45,866 nucleotides of DNA, taken from Auxenochlorella pyrenoidosa. Lineage: Eukaryota; Chlorophyta; Trebouxiophyceae; Chlorellales; Chlorellaceae. The notes below the pieces were generated by a model that saw nothing but the letters and a program-made list of their open reading frames with translations, ran no database searches and was not told the origin of the DNA. A program made the position numbers and the translations under genes. Shown piece by piece: positions 36,217 to 45,866 of the stretch. How positions within the stretch are numbered: position 1 is the first letter of the stretch; each line of letters opens with the position of its first letter. The DNA lies in assembly GCA_001430745.1 (NCBI GenBank), contig KQ482042.1, forward strand, positions 42,441-88,306. Reading direction: 5' to 3'.

Positions 36217-36495
36217 CGTGCGTCTGGCCCCACCCTTGCCGCTTGTGCAGCTCTACAAGTTGATCCTGCTGCTGCTTGGCCTGGCATCTGCGGCAGGGGC
36301 TAGGGGTGTGGCAACCAGCTTTAACCCGGGTTGGCGGGAGGCGGCGGGAGGGGGCACACGCCGGCACGGGACGACCCGCACTCTGAATCGGCAGTTCGAT
36401 CACCTGATGTTCTGAACTGCGCTGCGACAGCAGCGCCGGCGTCCACAGAAAGCTCGAGCACCAAGGCTCGGTGCGGTTGCGCAAGCAGGCGGCAT
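34352..36495 (-). CDS. Thylakoid-lumen cyclophilin-type PPIase (CYP28-like), probably catalytically weak
   Basis: Six in-phase exons, 347 residues: 36495-36404, 36287-35966, 35728-35593, 35342-35151, 34992-34867, 34527-34352. The start is the ATG at 36495 in a transit-peptide-like exon (MPPACATAPSLGARAFCGRR). Residues 56-65 are poly-Q. A twin-arginine lumen signal follows: ASRRAALGLLALGLLLPPSA, likely cut after AAA94. The cyclophilin domain includes LGDKTPFCQEPEPLGRITID, LYGRAAPGSVANIV, LLLGAQGGKRSG and ends NDFANFIGDERAAKTRAKWG then RPLQAVVVTRAG, like plant lumenal cyclophilins. The FHR segment holding the catalytic Arg reads LSK (STQLSKVFPG), so prolyl isomerase activity is doubtful. Known: lumen immunophilins assist photosystem assembly. 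Divergent from another predicted lumen protein. Intron 5 has a triplicated donor. Confidence 0.9.
34755..34890 (-). repeat. Tandem triplication of a cyclophilin exon end plus its 5' splice site
   Basis: On the minus strand the unit TTGTGGGGCAGGTG...GTGAGGCGCC occurs three times, with GTGAGG donors starting at 34866 (in-phase, used), 34822 and 34768. The two intronic copies have diverged in the few bases before the GT. Spacings are 44 and 54 bases. Confidence 0.92.
36185..36214 (-). repeat. (CAG)10 microsatellite coding poly-Q before the lumen signal
   Basis: Ten uninterrupted CAG codons on the minus strand encode Gln 56-65 of the cyclophilin precursor, inside the part expected to be removed on import. 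Confidence 0.95.
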
Positions 36496-37079
36496 GGTCG
36501 TGATTGTGAGCTTCGAGACGAGGTTTCGGGGTCAGTCAAAGAGCAAACGAGCAGGGTTGCAGCGTGATGCACTTTCTTCCTGCAGCCGCCGCCTCGACAG
36601 CGGTGCCAGGTGCCTGCGACCGCTGTCGCCAGCCCTCTTGGATGCCCTGCTCGTGACATCAGGACAGAGTGAGTGTATGAGGTACGAAACAATCGAAGGA
36701 ACTGGTTCGATTGTTGAACAACGATGAAGCGCATTGGCCCAATCACAAGCTGAGTGCTGTGGCAGCTGTACCTTTGCTTATTTTCATCCCGAGTGCCCTA
36801 AGTAGCACTTCAAGTTGACCTCAAAATCTAGATGGATGGCCAACTTGGCAGCCAGCAACAGCGGAATTAAGGCTGACTTGCCTGCGGCATGACAGCTGCG
36901 GCATGTCCAGTCAGCGCTGGCTGAGCTGGCATCGGTCCAGACCTCCAGACCTGTTGGAGGAACCTCCGTCAGCACTTTGCCAATCGCCATTTGCTTCACC
37001 AGCTCCTTCTTGCCTTTCTCGACGCTACGATCGGATCCACAACCGGCACCAGCCAAGGGTTCAAGGAGCAAACACCACA
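36496..37079. promoter_or_regulatory. Divergent promoter region between two lumen-protein genes
   Basis: 584 bases between the cyclophilin start (minus) and the Ala/Pro-rich lumen-protein start (plus). A perfect palindrome ATTGG-C-CCAAT lies at 36733-36743, giving a CCAAT box on both strands near the middle. No convincing coding frame or TATA box was found. Regulatory use is inferred. Confidence 0.45.
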
Positions 37080-38153
37080 ATGCTGTGTGCAGTGTCCGCT
37101 TCCGCCGCTCCTTCGCGCTCGGGGATGCGCCAGATGACCAGGGCGGCTGCTTCACAGGTGTGCCGCTGCCGCGTGTGAGGCTCCCCCTCTATGAGCAGGT
37201 TGATGCAGCCTCCACCAACACCCTCATCGTGCATTCTGCTCCCGCGTCCCACGAACTTGCAGACTGCGATCAAGGCGCCCGCAATGACCCGCCGGATCAC
37301 ACAGGTGTGGGCCAGGTCAACGCGTTCGCTGCTGCACGTCTGTCCCCGCTCTTCTGTCGTGGCGATTTCGTTGCCACTGGGATTGTTGCCAGCCAGACGT
37401 AAGCATTGTTTCAATATGTTGCCACATTTTGTGTGTTTGACGCAGGAGGTGCGGAGCCTGGCGCCCTCGACGCTGCTCGCTGGCCTCGCGGCGGCACAGC
37501 TCGCGATGCTGCCTGGTGAGCTGGCACCTCAGCTGGCTGGACGGTTATGTGAAGCAAGATGTGGCGAATCAGCTTCTGCCAGCTGCCTGGCCGTGTCCGC
37601 CATCAGCCTGAATGCTGCACACCACAGCCGCTTTGTCACTCGCAACTCACCGCTCCTGAAACATCTGCCCTGTGGCATGTGGCATGCAGGCGCTGCGCTG
37701 GCAGACGAGGCAGCTCCCGCACCAGCCCCTGCAGCAGCTGACGCGCCAGCGAAGCCCGCAGCGCCTGCGCCTGCGGCCGTCGTGGCAGCGGCGCCGGCAG
37801 TCAAGGACGAGGCTCCGCCCAAGCCTGCCGCTGCAGAGGCCCCTGCGGCCCCAGCGCAAGCACCAGATGCTACGACAGCGGCGGCCCCCGCCCCCAAGCC
37901 CGTGGCTGTGGTGGCGCAGGCCCCCGTGCCCAAGCCGCAAGAGCAGCCCAAGCCGTCGGCGATTGTGGCGGCGGCGGCCGAGGCGGCAGCGGCAGCGGCC
38001 AAGACGGCAGATGAGGTGGCGGTCATGGCGGATGCACCCTCTGACGTCCTGCAGCTCAAGTTCAGCTTTGTGTGCTCGGTGGAGGTTAAGGATGTGAAGG
38101 CAGGGGCCAAGCCGGTCGTGCTGGAGCCCAAGTGCACTCAGCAGCCCGCCTGA
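37080..38153 (+). CDS. Ala/Pro-rich predicted thylakoid-lumen protein of unknown function
   Basis: Three in-phase exons give 203 residues: 37080-37157, 37446-37515, 37690-38153. The precursor begins MLCAVSASAAPSRSGMRQMT (transit-like, Ser/Ala/Arg-rich) and continues to a hydrophobic stretch LLAGLAAAQLAMLPGAALA with an Ala-x-Ala cleavage site before D55. Residues 55-165 are almost only Ala, Pro, Lys, Val, Glu and Asp (AAPAPAPAAADAPAKP repeats). The last 35 residues look folded: LQLKFSFVCSVEVKDVKAGA plus a second Cys near the end, which could pair. I recognise no family. The lumen location is inferred from the bipartite signal without twin Arg (so a Sec-type route) and from the divergent lumen cyclophilin. 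A TGTAA signal lies 305 bases after the stop. Confidence 0.8.
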
Positions 38154-38613
38154 AGTGGCAGCCTGCAGTAGCACCTCCTACCTACTGTGTCAGCCTACCA
38201 CTGCTGCCCTGTACCCTCCCAACCAATCCTGCCCCAACCCGTTCCGCACACACTGGCAGCACTTCCCCTACCATCCTTTCATAAAGCCTTTCATTCCTGC
38301 TAGTCAGCCCAGTCAGTTCCAGTCGGCCCTCGTCGTCATCCGCGTCAGTCCAGCACTCTGCCGTCTCCGGTCTCACCTTGTTTTCCAGCTTTCCACTTTG
38401 TGGGCGCATTGCAGGTTCCGCTCAAACTCTCACACACAATTTATATAACTGAGAGGGTGTAATGTTGCCACCGACAACCTGCTGGTCCTTGCACCATGGT
38501 GCTGGCAAGCAAAACCGCGAGCAGTGCACTGAGCAGCGCGCAATGGGTGGGCCACCCAGGGTGGCACAACTGCACTGCAGACATTCGGCGGTTTCGTCGA
38601 ATTCACACTTCCG
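38154..38613. other. 3' UTR of Ala/Pro protein gene and 5' flank of VLRF1 gene
   Basis: About 460 bases. C/T-rich, non-coding sequence with TGTAA at 38458. An in-frame-unrelated ATG frame starting at 38496 reads MVLASKTASSALSSAQW and could be an alternative first exon of the next gene, but no matching donor in the needed phase was confirmed. Confidence 0.45.
38458..38462 (+). terminator. TGTAA polyadenylation signal of Ala/Pro lumen-protein gene
   Basis: TGTAA on the plus strand, 305 bases after the stop codon at 38153, following a T-rich 3' UTR. Confidence 0.55.
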
Positions 38614-39962
38614 ATGTGCGTCCCAAGGGCTTTATGGCGTTCTGCATGGCTGTGCAAGGCCCCCTGCCGGCAGCACCATCGCTGCCCCGCTTTATGGCAG
38701 CGCGGCCGCGCTTGCTGCAGCGCCACGAAAGATGCCGGTGATCAGAGCGAGTTCCAAGCATGGCTGCGCGCCAACCCCTTGCCCGGCAGCAAAGCTCCGC
38801 CGCTGGCCGCCTCGGCTGACGCAGTGCAGCCGCAGCCGCTGCTGCAAGCTCAGAGGTTCCACTGGTCACAGGCGCCAGCTGTAGCTGAGAACTGCATGCT
38901 GCGGCACAGTCAACTTGCCTGGGCGCTGGAAGCACCGGGCGTGCTGGTGGCTTGCAGCGTCGCTGGGCAGCCTTTGGTGAGGCTGAGGCTGCCGCGCGTG
39001 CTGGCAGGCGCTCAGCCCTTGCTGTTTGGAACAAGGGCCGGCGCAAGTCTGCAGCTCCACCTGAATGGCGGCTGGCCCTCCCCTCTTCATACCAAACCAG
39101 AAGAGGAGTCGCGCAGCCTGCTGCAGGCCCTGCGACACCTGGCGCAGCAGCAGCCTGCAGCGGCAGCTATCGACAGCTGGGATTGCGGCGGGAGCAGCGG
39201 GCAGGCTGCGCTGCACAGCCCCAGCATCGGCAGCCAGCTGCTGGTCCTGCTGTCAGCAGACTCGGCAGCACTGGCGATCTACCAGGAAGGGGAGTTGGTC
39301 AGGCACCGCGTGCACACAGGGTACACCGTGCGCCGGCAGCAGGGCAAGGCACAGGCAACGTACCAGCGTCAGGGCGGAGGTGGGTGCTGCGGGCTGGGGA
39401 TCCGTCGAGGCAAGGCATGGATGTTGAGTGCCCTTGCCCGCTGCGCCAGGTGCCATGCGCAGCCTGCATGCTCGCAAGCACTGCTCGTCTCAAACCGATG
39501 CGCGCTGCCTGTGCTAAACTGCAGGCGCGCACAGCGTGGGCGGCAGCATCCGGGCACGCGAAACGCGCCGGCTCTTCCAAGCCGCTGCTGCCACGCTGTC
39601 GAGCTGGGCCCCCGAGATTGCTGGCTGCAACCTTCTGCTGCGCACTGGCACAGGTGAGGTTATGCCAGCAGCTTGGCATTTGCAAATTGCGGACAGAGCG
39701 GCGTGCATGCCTGAGCACCACTTACCCCTCCATATGAGCGTTCCCGGGCCGCTGCTGCCTGCACACCCCACCCCACCTGACCCCACTCCCTGCAGAGCGG
39801 GCCTGGAACGAGCTGTACCATGCAAGCAATGCGCCGCAGCCACCCGTCGACCGGCGAGACGCTCGGTGGCAGGCGGCCGGCGTCAGCGTGCGGCGCCCGC
39901 GGCTTGCGGATGCCGAACGCGTTTTTGCAGTGCTTAGTTATGGCTGTCTGGAAGAGGGTTGA
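38614..39962 (+). CDS. Short VLRF1 (Vms1/ANKZF1-like release factor) domain protein
   Basis: Three in-phase exons give 353 residues: 38614-39379, 39525-39653, 39796-39962. The VLRF1 core shows QLLVLLSADSAALAIYQEGE (strand corresponding to the GGGHFAGA region), then HTGYTVRRQQGKAQATYQRQ and, across the splice, AHSVGGSIRARETRRLFQ. It ends with CNLLLRTGT, ERAWNELYHA and RRPRLADAERVFAVLSYG. Known: Vms1 and ANKZF1 release nascent chains from stalled 60S ribosomes by cleaving peptidyl-tRNA, using a GGQ-like loop with a key Gln; Q247 is the candidate here. This protein lacks the C2H2 finger, ankyrin repeats and VCP-binding tail of Vms1. Residues 1-40 are Arg/Cys/Ala-rich and could be an organelle presequence. 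The start is the least certain part. Confidence 0.8.
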
Positions 39963-40458
39963 ATCAGCTATAACTCGCAGAGGCTGTTGCCTGTGCAAGT
40001 GGAGATAAACAACAGGCAAGGCTGAGGTGCATGATTGCGACGCATCAGTGGGGCGTGACAGCACTGCACATTTGCCTGCGTGGGAGGCCACCCTGCCCGA
40101 TCTTGCGATCACTGCAACTAAACATCGTGCAGCATATCCGGTAGCAGAATAGACACAGCACACAGGAAGAGGCTGTGAAGTTCACTCGCTCGAGCTTGAG
40201 GTCGGTCTTCTTGGCTGCCCGCGCCCGCTTGCGTGCTTGCCCGAACCTAGGGAGGTGAAGGCCCTGCATCGAATGCGCGCCACGCCACGCGCCACTGCCA
40301 GCGCCGCCACGACCCGCCGTGGCCGCCTCCTCAGGCAGCTGCCCAGTCCTTGCTTGAAGGTGGCCCTTCCTCAGCCCATCCGGCAGCAGCAGCACTGCAA
40401 ACCGCGCCCCTTTAGGCCACACATCACTGCATTCAACAGCCCACAGAACAACACCAAC
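39963..40458. other. Intergenic region before HhH-protein gene
   Basis: About 500 bases with no supportable coding exon on either strand. The last 80 bases are CA-rich and look like a 5' UTR (CAACACCAAC directly before ATG). No TGTAA was found for the upstream gene. Confidence 0.5.
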
Positions 40459-42073
40459 ATGGCTCTGTGGTCGAGCAAAGACCCGCAGCGCTGGGAGGAG
40501 CAGCTGGCAGGGTATGCCCAGGCGGTGGCTGGCCTGGGCAAAGTGAGCAAGGAGGGCGCATCTTTGGCTGACCTGGACAGGTGGGTGCTGTGTGTTGGCA
40601 TATGTCAGGTAGTTATGTGTCCGCCGCTGGCTGGGGCGTGGTTTGCAGCCTGCTCTGCTGCACGTGGTGCTTCTGAAAGTTTCTGGTGGGGGCTGCTGTC
40701 CTTGGTCAAATCGTGGGTCAACATTTGACCCCCTGTAGGTGGATCCACGAGGAGCTGCCAGCTGAGCTGTCTGCCCTGGCGGACTCTGGCAAGCCTGTCA
40801 AGCTCACCTCGGCACAGCTGGTCGAGTTGGTGGGTGTCTTGAGTCAGGCGGCGGAACGCAGGCACCTGTGCCCTCCCTACACCCGCCCCGGCAGCACCCT
40901 TGCCATGTGCTGTTGAGCACCCGCAGCGCCTTACTCCAAAGGCCCGCGGCCTGCCTGCCTGGCACCCCGCAGGTGGACTGGAAGCTGACCCGCGGCAAGT
41001 GGCGGCCGCGCCTGCTGGGCTTTGCCAAGGACTTGCCTGCCGCGCAGGTGCGGGGCCTGGCTGCTGTGGGTCGCCCCCCATCGGCGCCCAGCACCTGGCT
41101 GAAGGAGCCTTCCTGGGTGCTCCAACGCAGGCACACACGACCATCCCATCGCGATCCGCAGCAGCTGGCATTTGCGTGCGTCCCTTCGGGGGCCGCACGC
41201 TCCCTGCCTCCAGCGCCGCATGTTGTGCGTCCTGCTCACCCCCTGAACCCACCACCCCAAGCCTCCCTGCCTCGCCAGGTGGAGGCTGCAAGCCAGGCCG
41301 CCTTTGACCTGCTGGCACCACACCGCGGCGGGGAGGCGCCCCCGGAGGCCATCAAGGCTGCCCTGGATGCGCTGTGCGTGCTCAAGGCGAGCCCAGCGGT
41401 GCAGCACTTGATGGGAGAGGCGTGGGCGGCTCAGGCGGGCTCAAGCCGCAGCTGCGCAGGCCGGCGCTGCCTGCGTGTGGGGACGCCTGGCCAAAGTTGG
41501 CGGTGCCGTGCCACGCATGTCGCCCTCATCCTCCTTGCCTGCCTTGCCTGTCGTCGCCTGGCGCAGGGCGTGGGCCCTGCCACCGCCTCTGCAGTCATGG
41601 AGGCCTTTGACCCCTCCATACCTTTTCTCTCGGATGAGGCTCAGCAGGCGGCGCTGGGCACGAAAGACTACACGGGTGGGTGGCAGGACGCGGGTGCTGG
41701 GCAAGCTGCGCTGCAGAAGCCATGCTGTGCTGCTGAGTTCATGGTTGTGCAGCAAAGGTTCTAGCGCACAGCTGTCGTGCGCAAGCCTCTGCGCCGCCCG
41801 ATGGTTCATGCCCCTGCAGTCAGGGCAGTGCAGCAGCTGGCGGCTGCTCTGCGGGGCAAAGCGAAGCAGCTCAGCGCGGCGGGCGAGCGGCAGTGGACTG
41901 CACAGGAGGTGGAGCAGTGCCTTTTTGCCAACGCTGTTGGAGGTGGAGGTTCTGGCAGCACCAGCAGGGTGGCTGGCAGCAAGGGAGGCGGCAAGCGGAA
42001 GAGCGGCGCAGCAGAGGAGGCAGGGGGCGCGGGCGACGAGGCAGGGGGCAGCGGCGCCAAGCGCAAGCGTTAA
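40459..42073 (+). CDS. Conserved eukaryotic protein with helix-hairpin-helix (DNA-glycosylase-like) motif
   Basis: Six in-phase exons give 252 residues: 40459-40580, 40739-40829, 40973-41047, 41279-41386, 41567-41675, 41820-42073. Motifs in order: WSSKDPQRWEEQLAGYAQAV, a helical segment ELPAELSALADSG, LVELVDWKLTRGKWRPRLLG, then VLKGVGPATASAVMEAF (HhH, residues about 130-146) and IPFLSDEAQ. The tail is Gly/Ser/Lys-rich and ends KRKR, a possible nuclear signal. The LVxWKLxRGKxRP plus LKGVGPATAS combination is one I recognise from an uncharacterised protein family found in plants, fungi and animals. The HhH hairpin suggests DNA binding; no catalytic glycosylase residues were identified, so enzymatic activity is not claimed. 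Intron 4 is GC-AG (GC at 41387), required to keep LK joined to GVGP. Confidence 0.85.
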
Positions 42074-42647
42074 AGCTGTGAACGAGCACCTGAATTGCAT
42101 GCTGTCTACCTGAGGCATTCTGCTGCAATGGACTTTGGATGTAACCCCGTGTCGGCGTGGACTGCCCGCGCCAAAGGCCGCAAGCGCCAGATGGGCGGCT
42201 GACCTCTGATGCTGAGCTGAAGCAGGGGGCCTGTCGGCTCATTCTGTCGACTTTGTCAAGTCTTCGTGCCCTTGGTTCCTTTCAAGCCTCAGCCGGCTCA
42301 CGCAGCGCTCACGCTTTGGGCCTGCAACACGCGAAACTTGGGTGCGGCCTGGGCCGACGCCTGTTCACTGGCGCTGCCTTGTGGAGCTGATATGGGCAGC
42401 AGAGGCCCCGACTGACGCTGCCTGGTCACAAACAGTTTCAAGAAGTCTAGTCCGCCCGCCGCGCTTCGGCGGCGCCGGGAGGTGCGCAACCGATCGTTGA
42501 GCACGTCCCAATGCTATTTGGGCGTTAAGCAGCCGCAACGAAAACCCGGGCCGCGGGCACTGCCAACTGCCTCCCGCCGCCGCTGCCTCGCAGGTGCTCG
42601 GCGGCGAGGCGGGCCAACACCCCTGCTGACCACGGCTGGTGCGCCTC
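42074..42647. other. 3' UTR of HhH-protein gene and 5' flank of B55 gene
   Basis: About 570 bases. TGTAA at 42140 marks the end of the upstream gene. A GC-rich hairpin with a CTTCGG loop region lies near 42457-42475, within the probable B55 promoter or 5' UTR. No coding exon or structural RNA was recognised. Confidence 0.5.
42140..42144 (+). terminator. TGTAA polyadenylation signal of HhH-protein gene
   Basis: TGTAA on the plus strand, 67 bases after the stop codon at 42073. Confidence 0.6.
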
Positions 42648-45600
42648 ATGTTGCAAGCTGGCGGGGGTCCAGGGGCTGCTGAGCCCCTGGAATGGCATTT
42701 TTCACAAGTGTTTGGCGAGCGGGCGCCTGGCGAGGAGGTGCAGGAAGGTGAGTGCCCATGAGTCTGCAGATGCTCAGCTGCCGAGGGTTGCGTGCTCGAG
42801 TATGCACGTAATGGGATGCTGCTGATTCGCTTTTTGAGCGGTAAGACCGCTCGCTGTTGAGCTCGACTGTATCTGTGCAGCGGGCCATTTGCGTGCACCG
42901 AATGCTCTGATTCCCACGTCTTGTCTGCGGCAGCCCGCTGCTCCAAGCCCACCTACTGTTCTGTCCAACCCTTCTTTCTGCCATCTCCCTGCAGCTGACA
43001 TTATCTCAGCCGTGGAGTTTGACCACTCTGGCGACTTCCTAGCTACTGGAGACCAGGGCGGACGCGTCGTGCTGTTTGAGCGGATTGCCGCATCACGTTC
43101 TGTGAGCGTTGCATACTCACCTATGGGACGCCTGTACAACAGGCTGCACGCCAATTGTGCTTGCAGTTCGTGCTGCAATTAGTGAATTTGCAGCGTGGGT
43201 TGTGCTGCTGCTGGCCGCCTGCGGTGCCCCCCTGTGCTGCGCTGTGCAGCGCCGCCTCATTGCCCGCTTGCCTGCCCCTCGCCTCACGGACCCCCCTGCC
43301 CTGCTGCAGCGCGCGGGCCACCCAGACGTGCGCCCCGAGTCGCCGCTGCACGCCAACCCCTATGAGTTTCGCTACCTGACAGAGTTCCAGTCGCACGAGC
43401 CGGAGTTTGACTACCTCAAGTCCCTGGAGATTGAAGAGAAGATCAACAAAGTGCGATGGGTCAAGGGCCGCTGCTCGCCGCGCTGCCACCTGCTGCTCAC
43501 CACCAACGACAAGACCGTCAAGCTGTGGAAGGTGGGTGCGAGGGGCGGGGGCGGGGTGGTGGTGCCCTGGGAGGCGGGAGAGGAAGAGGCACCAAAGCCG
43601 GAAGGCAGTGGTAGCTCAGGCCTGCTGTCTTGCGCACCTGCCGGCCCGTGGCAGGGCGGTGCACCCCCGGGCAACCCATCAAGGTGTGTACCTACTGGTG
43701 TGCTGTGCCTGGGCACCTTGCAGCTGTTTGCACGCGCCGATGCCTGCTCACGCACCTCATGTGCCTGCCCCCATGTGCACCTGCCCTCCTTTCTTCGCCC
43801 AGGTGTATGAGAAGAAGGTGGCGTCGCTGGCAGAGTTCAACCTGCAGAACGGCAGCAGCACGCTCAACTCGGGCGGGCGGCCCGGCTCTGGCGGCGGCAT
43901 GTACTCGCCGGACAAGCTCAGCGCCGCATGCAGCGCCGCGGCGGCCGCGCCGGGGGCGCTGCGGATACCTCGCGTGGTGGGCAGCGAGACGCTGCTGGCG
44001 ACGCGCTGCAAGCGCAGCTACGCCAATGCGCACACGTACCACATCAACTCCATCGCGCTCTCCTCCGACTGCGAGACCTTCATCTCCGCGGACGACCTGC
44101 GCATCAACCTGTGGCACCTGGACAGGTGGGGGCCGGGGCCGCAGGCTCCGCATGCACTGCTGCAGGCGCCGCTGTGGCTGGGCCCGGTGGCAGCGCATGG
44201 CTGGCAGACGCGTGCAGCTGGGTGGTTGGGCTTGGCAGTATCTGGGACAGGCAAGCGAAGCGTGAGGAGCAGACTGCGGCGCCAGCGGCTGGCCGCGTTT
44301 TGGCTTGGCCGCTTCCCTCATGCCTCCCTGCCGAGCCTCCCGCACCCCTGGCTGCCACCACTCGCCCCTGTGCAGGCAGGACCAGGCGTTCAACATAGTT
44401 GACATCAAGCCGCAGAACATGGAGGACTTGACAGAGGTAGGCAGGGGGACTGGGCCTATTGCTGGTGAAAGGCAGAGCAGATGGTGAGCCGGGCTCGCGC
44501 TGCCATCCTGCCCGCGAGGTATGAGCGCAGAGGCCAACACCGCTGCCTCTCCCCTTGTGCCGGGCCTGCCTGCAGGTCATCACCTGCGCAGACTTCCACC
44601 CGCGGCACTGCAACCTGTTTGCCTACAGCAGCAGCAAGGGCCTCATACGGCTGGCAGACCAGCGGCAGGCGGCGCTCTGCGACCAGCATGCCAAGCTGTT
44701 TGAGGATGCAGAGCCGGCGGTGAGTGCCCCGAGGGGGTGGCTGGCATGGACTTTTGTGTTGGGCAGCACACCTGGAAGGCCCAGAGCAACCCGGAGGGAG
44801 GGTCACGCCAGCAGTCGGCCTAAGGCCAGTTGGGGCAGGGCTCATCAGGCAACAGTGAACTGACCTGTCGGGTTGCTGCAGACTGCAGTGCACGGGCTCG
44901 CTGGCCTGCCGCTCGCTGCTTCCCGCACAGCTCTCGCCCACCAGCAGCTCCGTGCCCGCCCCTGCCGCTCACCCCCGCAGGGCCCCCGCTCCTTCTTCAG
45001 CGAGATCATCTCCAGCATCAACGACATCCGCTTCTCGCCCTGCGGCCGCTACATCCTGTCCCGCGACTACATGACCCTCAAGCTGTGGGACATCAACATG
45101 GACAGCGGACCGCTGGCCTCCTACCCCGTGCACGAGAGCCTGCGCGGCAAGGTGCGGCGCAGGGGCCGGTGGCGGAGGGGGGACCAGGGGGCGCAAGGGG
45201 CGGGCGGGGGCGCTTGCGTGCTGGCGGGCTGCAGCATGTGGGTCTGTACGCGGCAGTTGGCATCGGTTGGCGGCAGCTCTGCGCTGCACAAGGCATGCCT
45301 CTGCCATGCAAGCAGAGCCGCAGCAGCGCAGGCCAGGACGTTTTCCAATATGACAGCCTGGGCTTGGCAAGCAGGAGCGCTTCAAGGGCAATGCCTCGAG
45401 CGCTGGGCAAGCACTTGGGTGATGGAAGGCACTGCGGGGCGCGCACCCTTATCTACCCCGCCTGCCCGCCCCCGCCTCCCCCCGCAGCTGTGCGACCTGT
45501 ACGAAAGCGACTGCATCTTTGACAAGTTTGACTGCGCGATGAGCGGCGACGGGCGCTACTTTGCCAGCGGGACCTACTCCAACTTCTTCAGGTGGGGCTC

Positions 45601-45866
45601 GGGCGGCTCGGCACTCCTGCAGGAGGCCACGGCGCTGCGCCTGCACACCTGCACACTCATCGCTGGATGACGCTGGACCACAGCTTGCTTGGTGCGGGGC
45701 CTTGCTGGCCTTGCAGGCCACCAGAGCGCCCGGCTGGCACCTGCTCCCAGCCTGGTTTATCCCCCCTGGTCAACAGCTGCTCGTCGACATGCTGCAGGGT
45801 GGTGGGCGCCGATGGCGGCTACGACGGCCTGCTCGAGGCGAGCCGCGACCCCACGCGCAAGCGGCT
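42648..45866 (+). CDS. PP2A regulatory subunit B, B55 family (3' end outside window)
   Basis: Nine in-phase exons so far: 42648-42747, 42995-43101, 43310-43531, 43803-44125, 44376-44436, 44576-44719, 44981-45151, 45488-45591, 45798 to the edge. The start at 42648 gives a short Gly/Ala leader before [21 protein letters not shown]55 hallmarks follow: [130 protein letters not shown] and [11 protein letters not shown]. Known: B55 is a WD40 propeller that directs the PP2A A/C dimer to its substrates in mitosis and signalling. A Ser/Gly/Ala-rich insert ([18 protein letters not shown] region) sits in the exon at 43803 where plant B55 proteins also vary. The remaining blades are beyond the window. 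Confidence 0.96.

Noticed and set aside
36784..37155. Minus-strand frame with GKKELVKQMAIGKVLTEVPP-like peptide
   Set aside because: It overlaps the 5' region and first exon of the plus-strand lumen-protein gene, has no splice-compatible neighbours and no family match; most likely non-coding.
37191..37440. Plus-strand frame upstream of exon 2 of the Ala/Pro lumen-protein gene
   Set aside because: It is open by chance through the intron; the transit-peptide exon at 37080-37157 with a phase-matched donor explains the gene start better.
42400..42600. Hairpin-rich stretch as a possible tRNA or small RNA gene
   Set aside because: No cloverleaf, anticodon arm or box motifs could be laid out; only a simple GC hairpin is visible.

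Overview
The window is nuclear DNA from a green alga, most likely a Chlorella-like trebouxiophyte. The reasons are very GC-rich, CAG/CTG-rich coding sequence, dense short introns, TGTAA poly(A) signals 3' of several genes, a canonical 377-residue actin, and plant-type genes (thylakoid-lumen cyclophilin, phytocyanin-like cupredoxin, PP2A B55, a probable CCT protein). I did not attempt a species call. No organellar, bacterial, viral or transposon gene, tRNA, rRNA or CRISPR array was recognised. One assembly gap (24997-25730, all N) lies inside a gene. Exon coordinates were worked out by hand from splice sites, reading phase and family knowledge, not from transcripts.

Layout from left to right: probable CCT-domain regulator (minus, 102-1636, 3' part outside the window); PI31/PTRE1 proteasome regulator (minus, 2618-4988); actin (plus, 5317-8443); Kelch-repeat protein (plus, 9163-13134); LCAT/phospholipase A2-like acyltransferase (minus, 13297-16865); zinc-finger DnaJ, probably plastid (minus, 17353-19296); a giant protein kinase of more than 2,500 residues with a degenerate phosphatase-like C-terminus (plus, 19610-31569, interrupted by the gap); secreted cupredoxin (minus, 32203-33707); a frameshifted relic copy of one kinase exon (33880-34196); thylakoid-lumen cyclophilin (minus, 34352-36495); Ala/Pro-rich probable lumen protein (plus, 37080-38153); short VLRF1/Vms1-like protein (plus, 38614-39962); HhH-motif conserved protein (plus, 40459-42073); PP2A B55 subunit (plus, 42648 to beyond the right edge).

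Three gene pairs are divergent over short gaps and may share promoters: PI31/actin (328 bp), DnaJ/kinase (313 bp) and lumen cyclophilin/lumen Ala-Pro protein (584 bp). The last is the most meaningful, because both products carry bipartite chloroplast-lumen targeting signals and a perfect ATTGG-C-CCAAT palindrome lies between them. Otherwise the genes are unrelated housekeeping and regulatory loci rather than one pathway.

The most unusual signals are structural. (1) About seven of roughly ninety resolved introns use GC-AG instead of GT-AG boundaries. (2) In two unrelated genes (kinase, lumen cyclophilin) the exon 3' end with its 5' splice site is tandemly triplicated, and actin has a similar duplication at an acceptor side. 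(3) A relic of a kinase exon sits 8 kb downstream of its parent. (4) The kinase ends in what looks like a catalytically dead dual-specificity-phosphatase fold.
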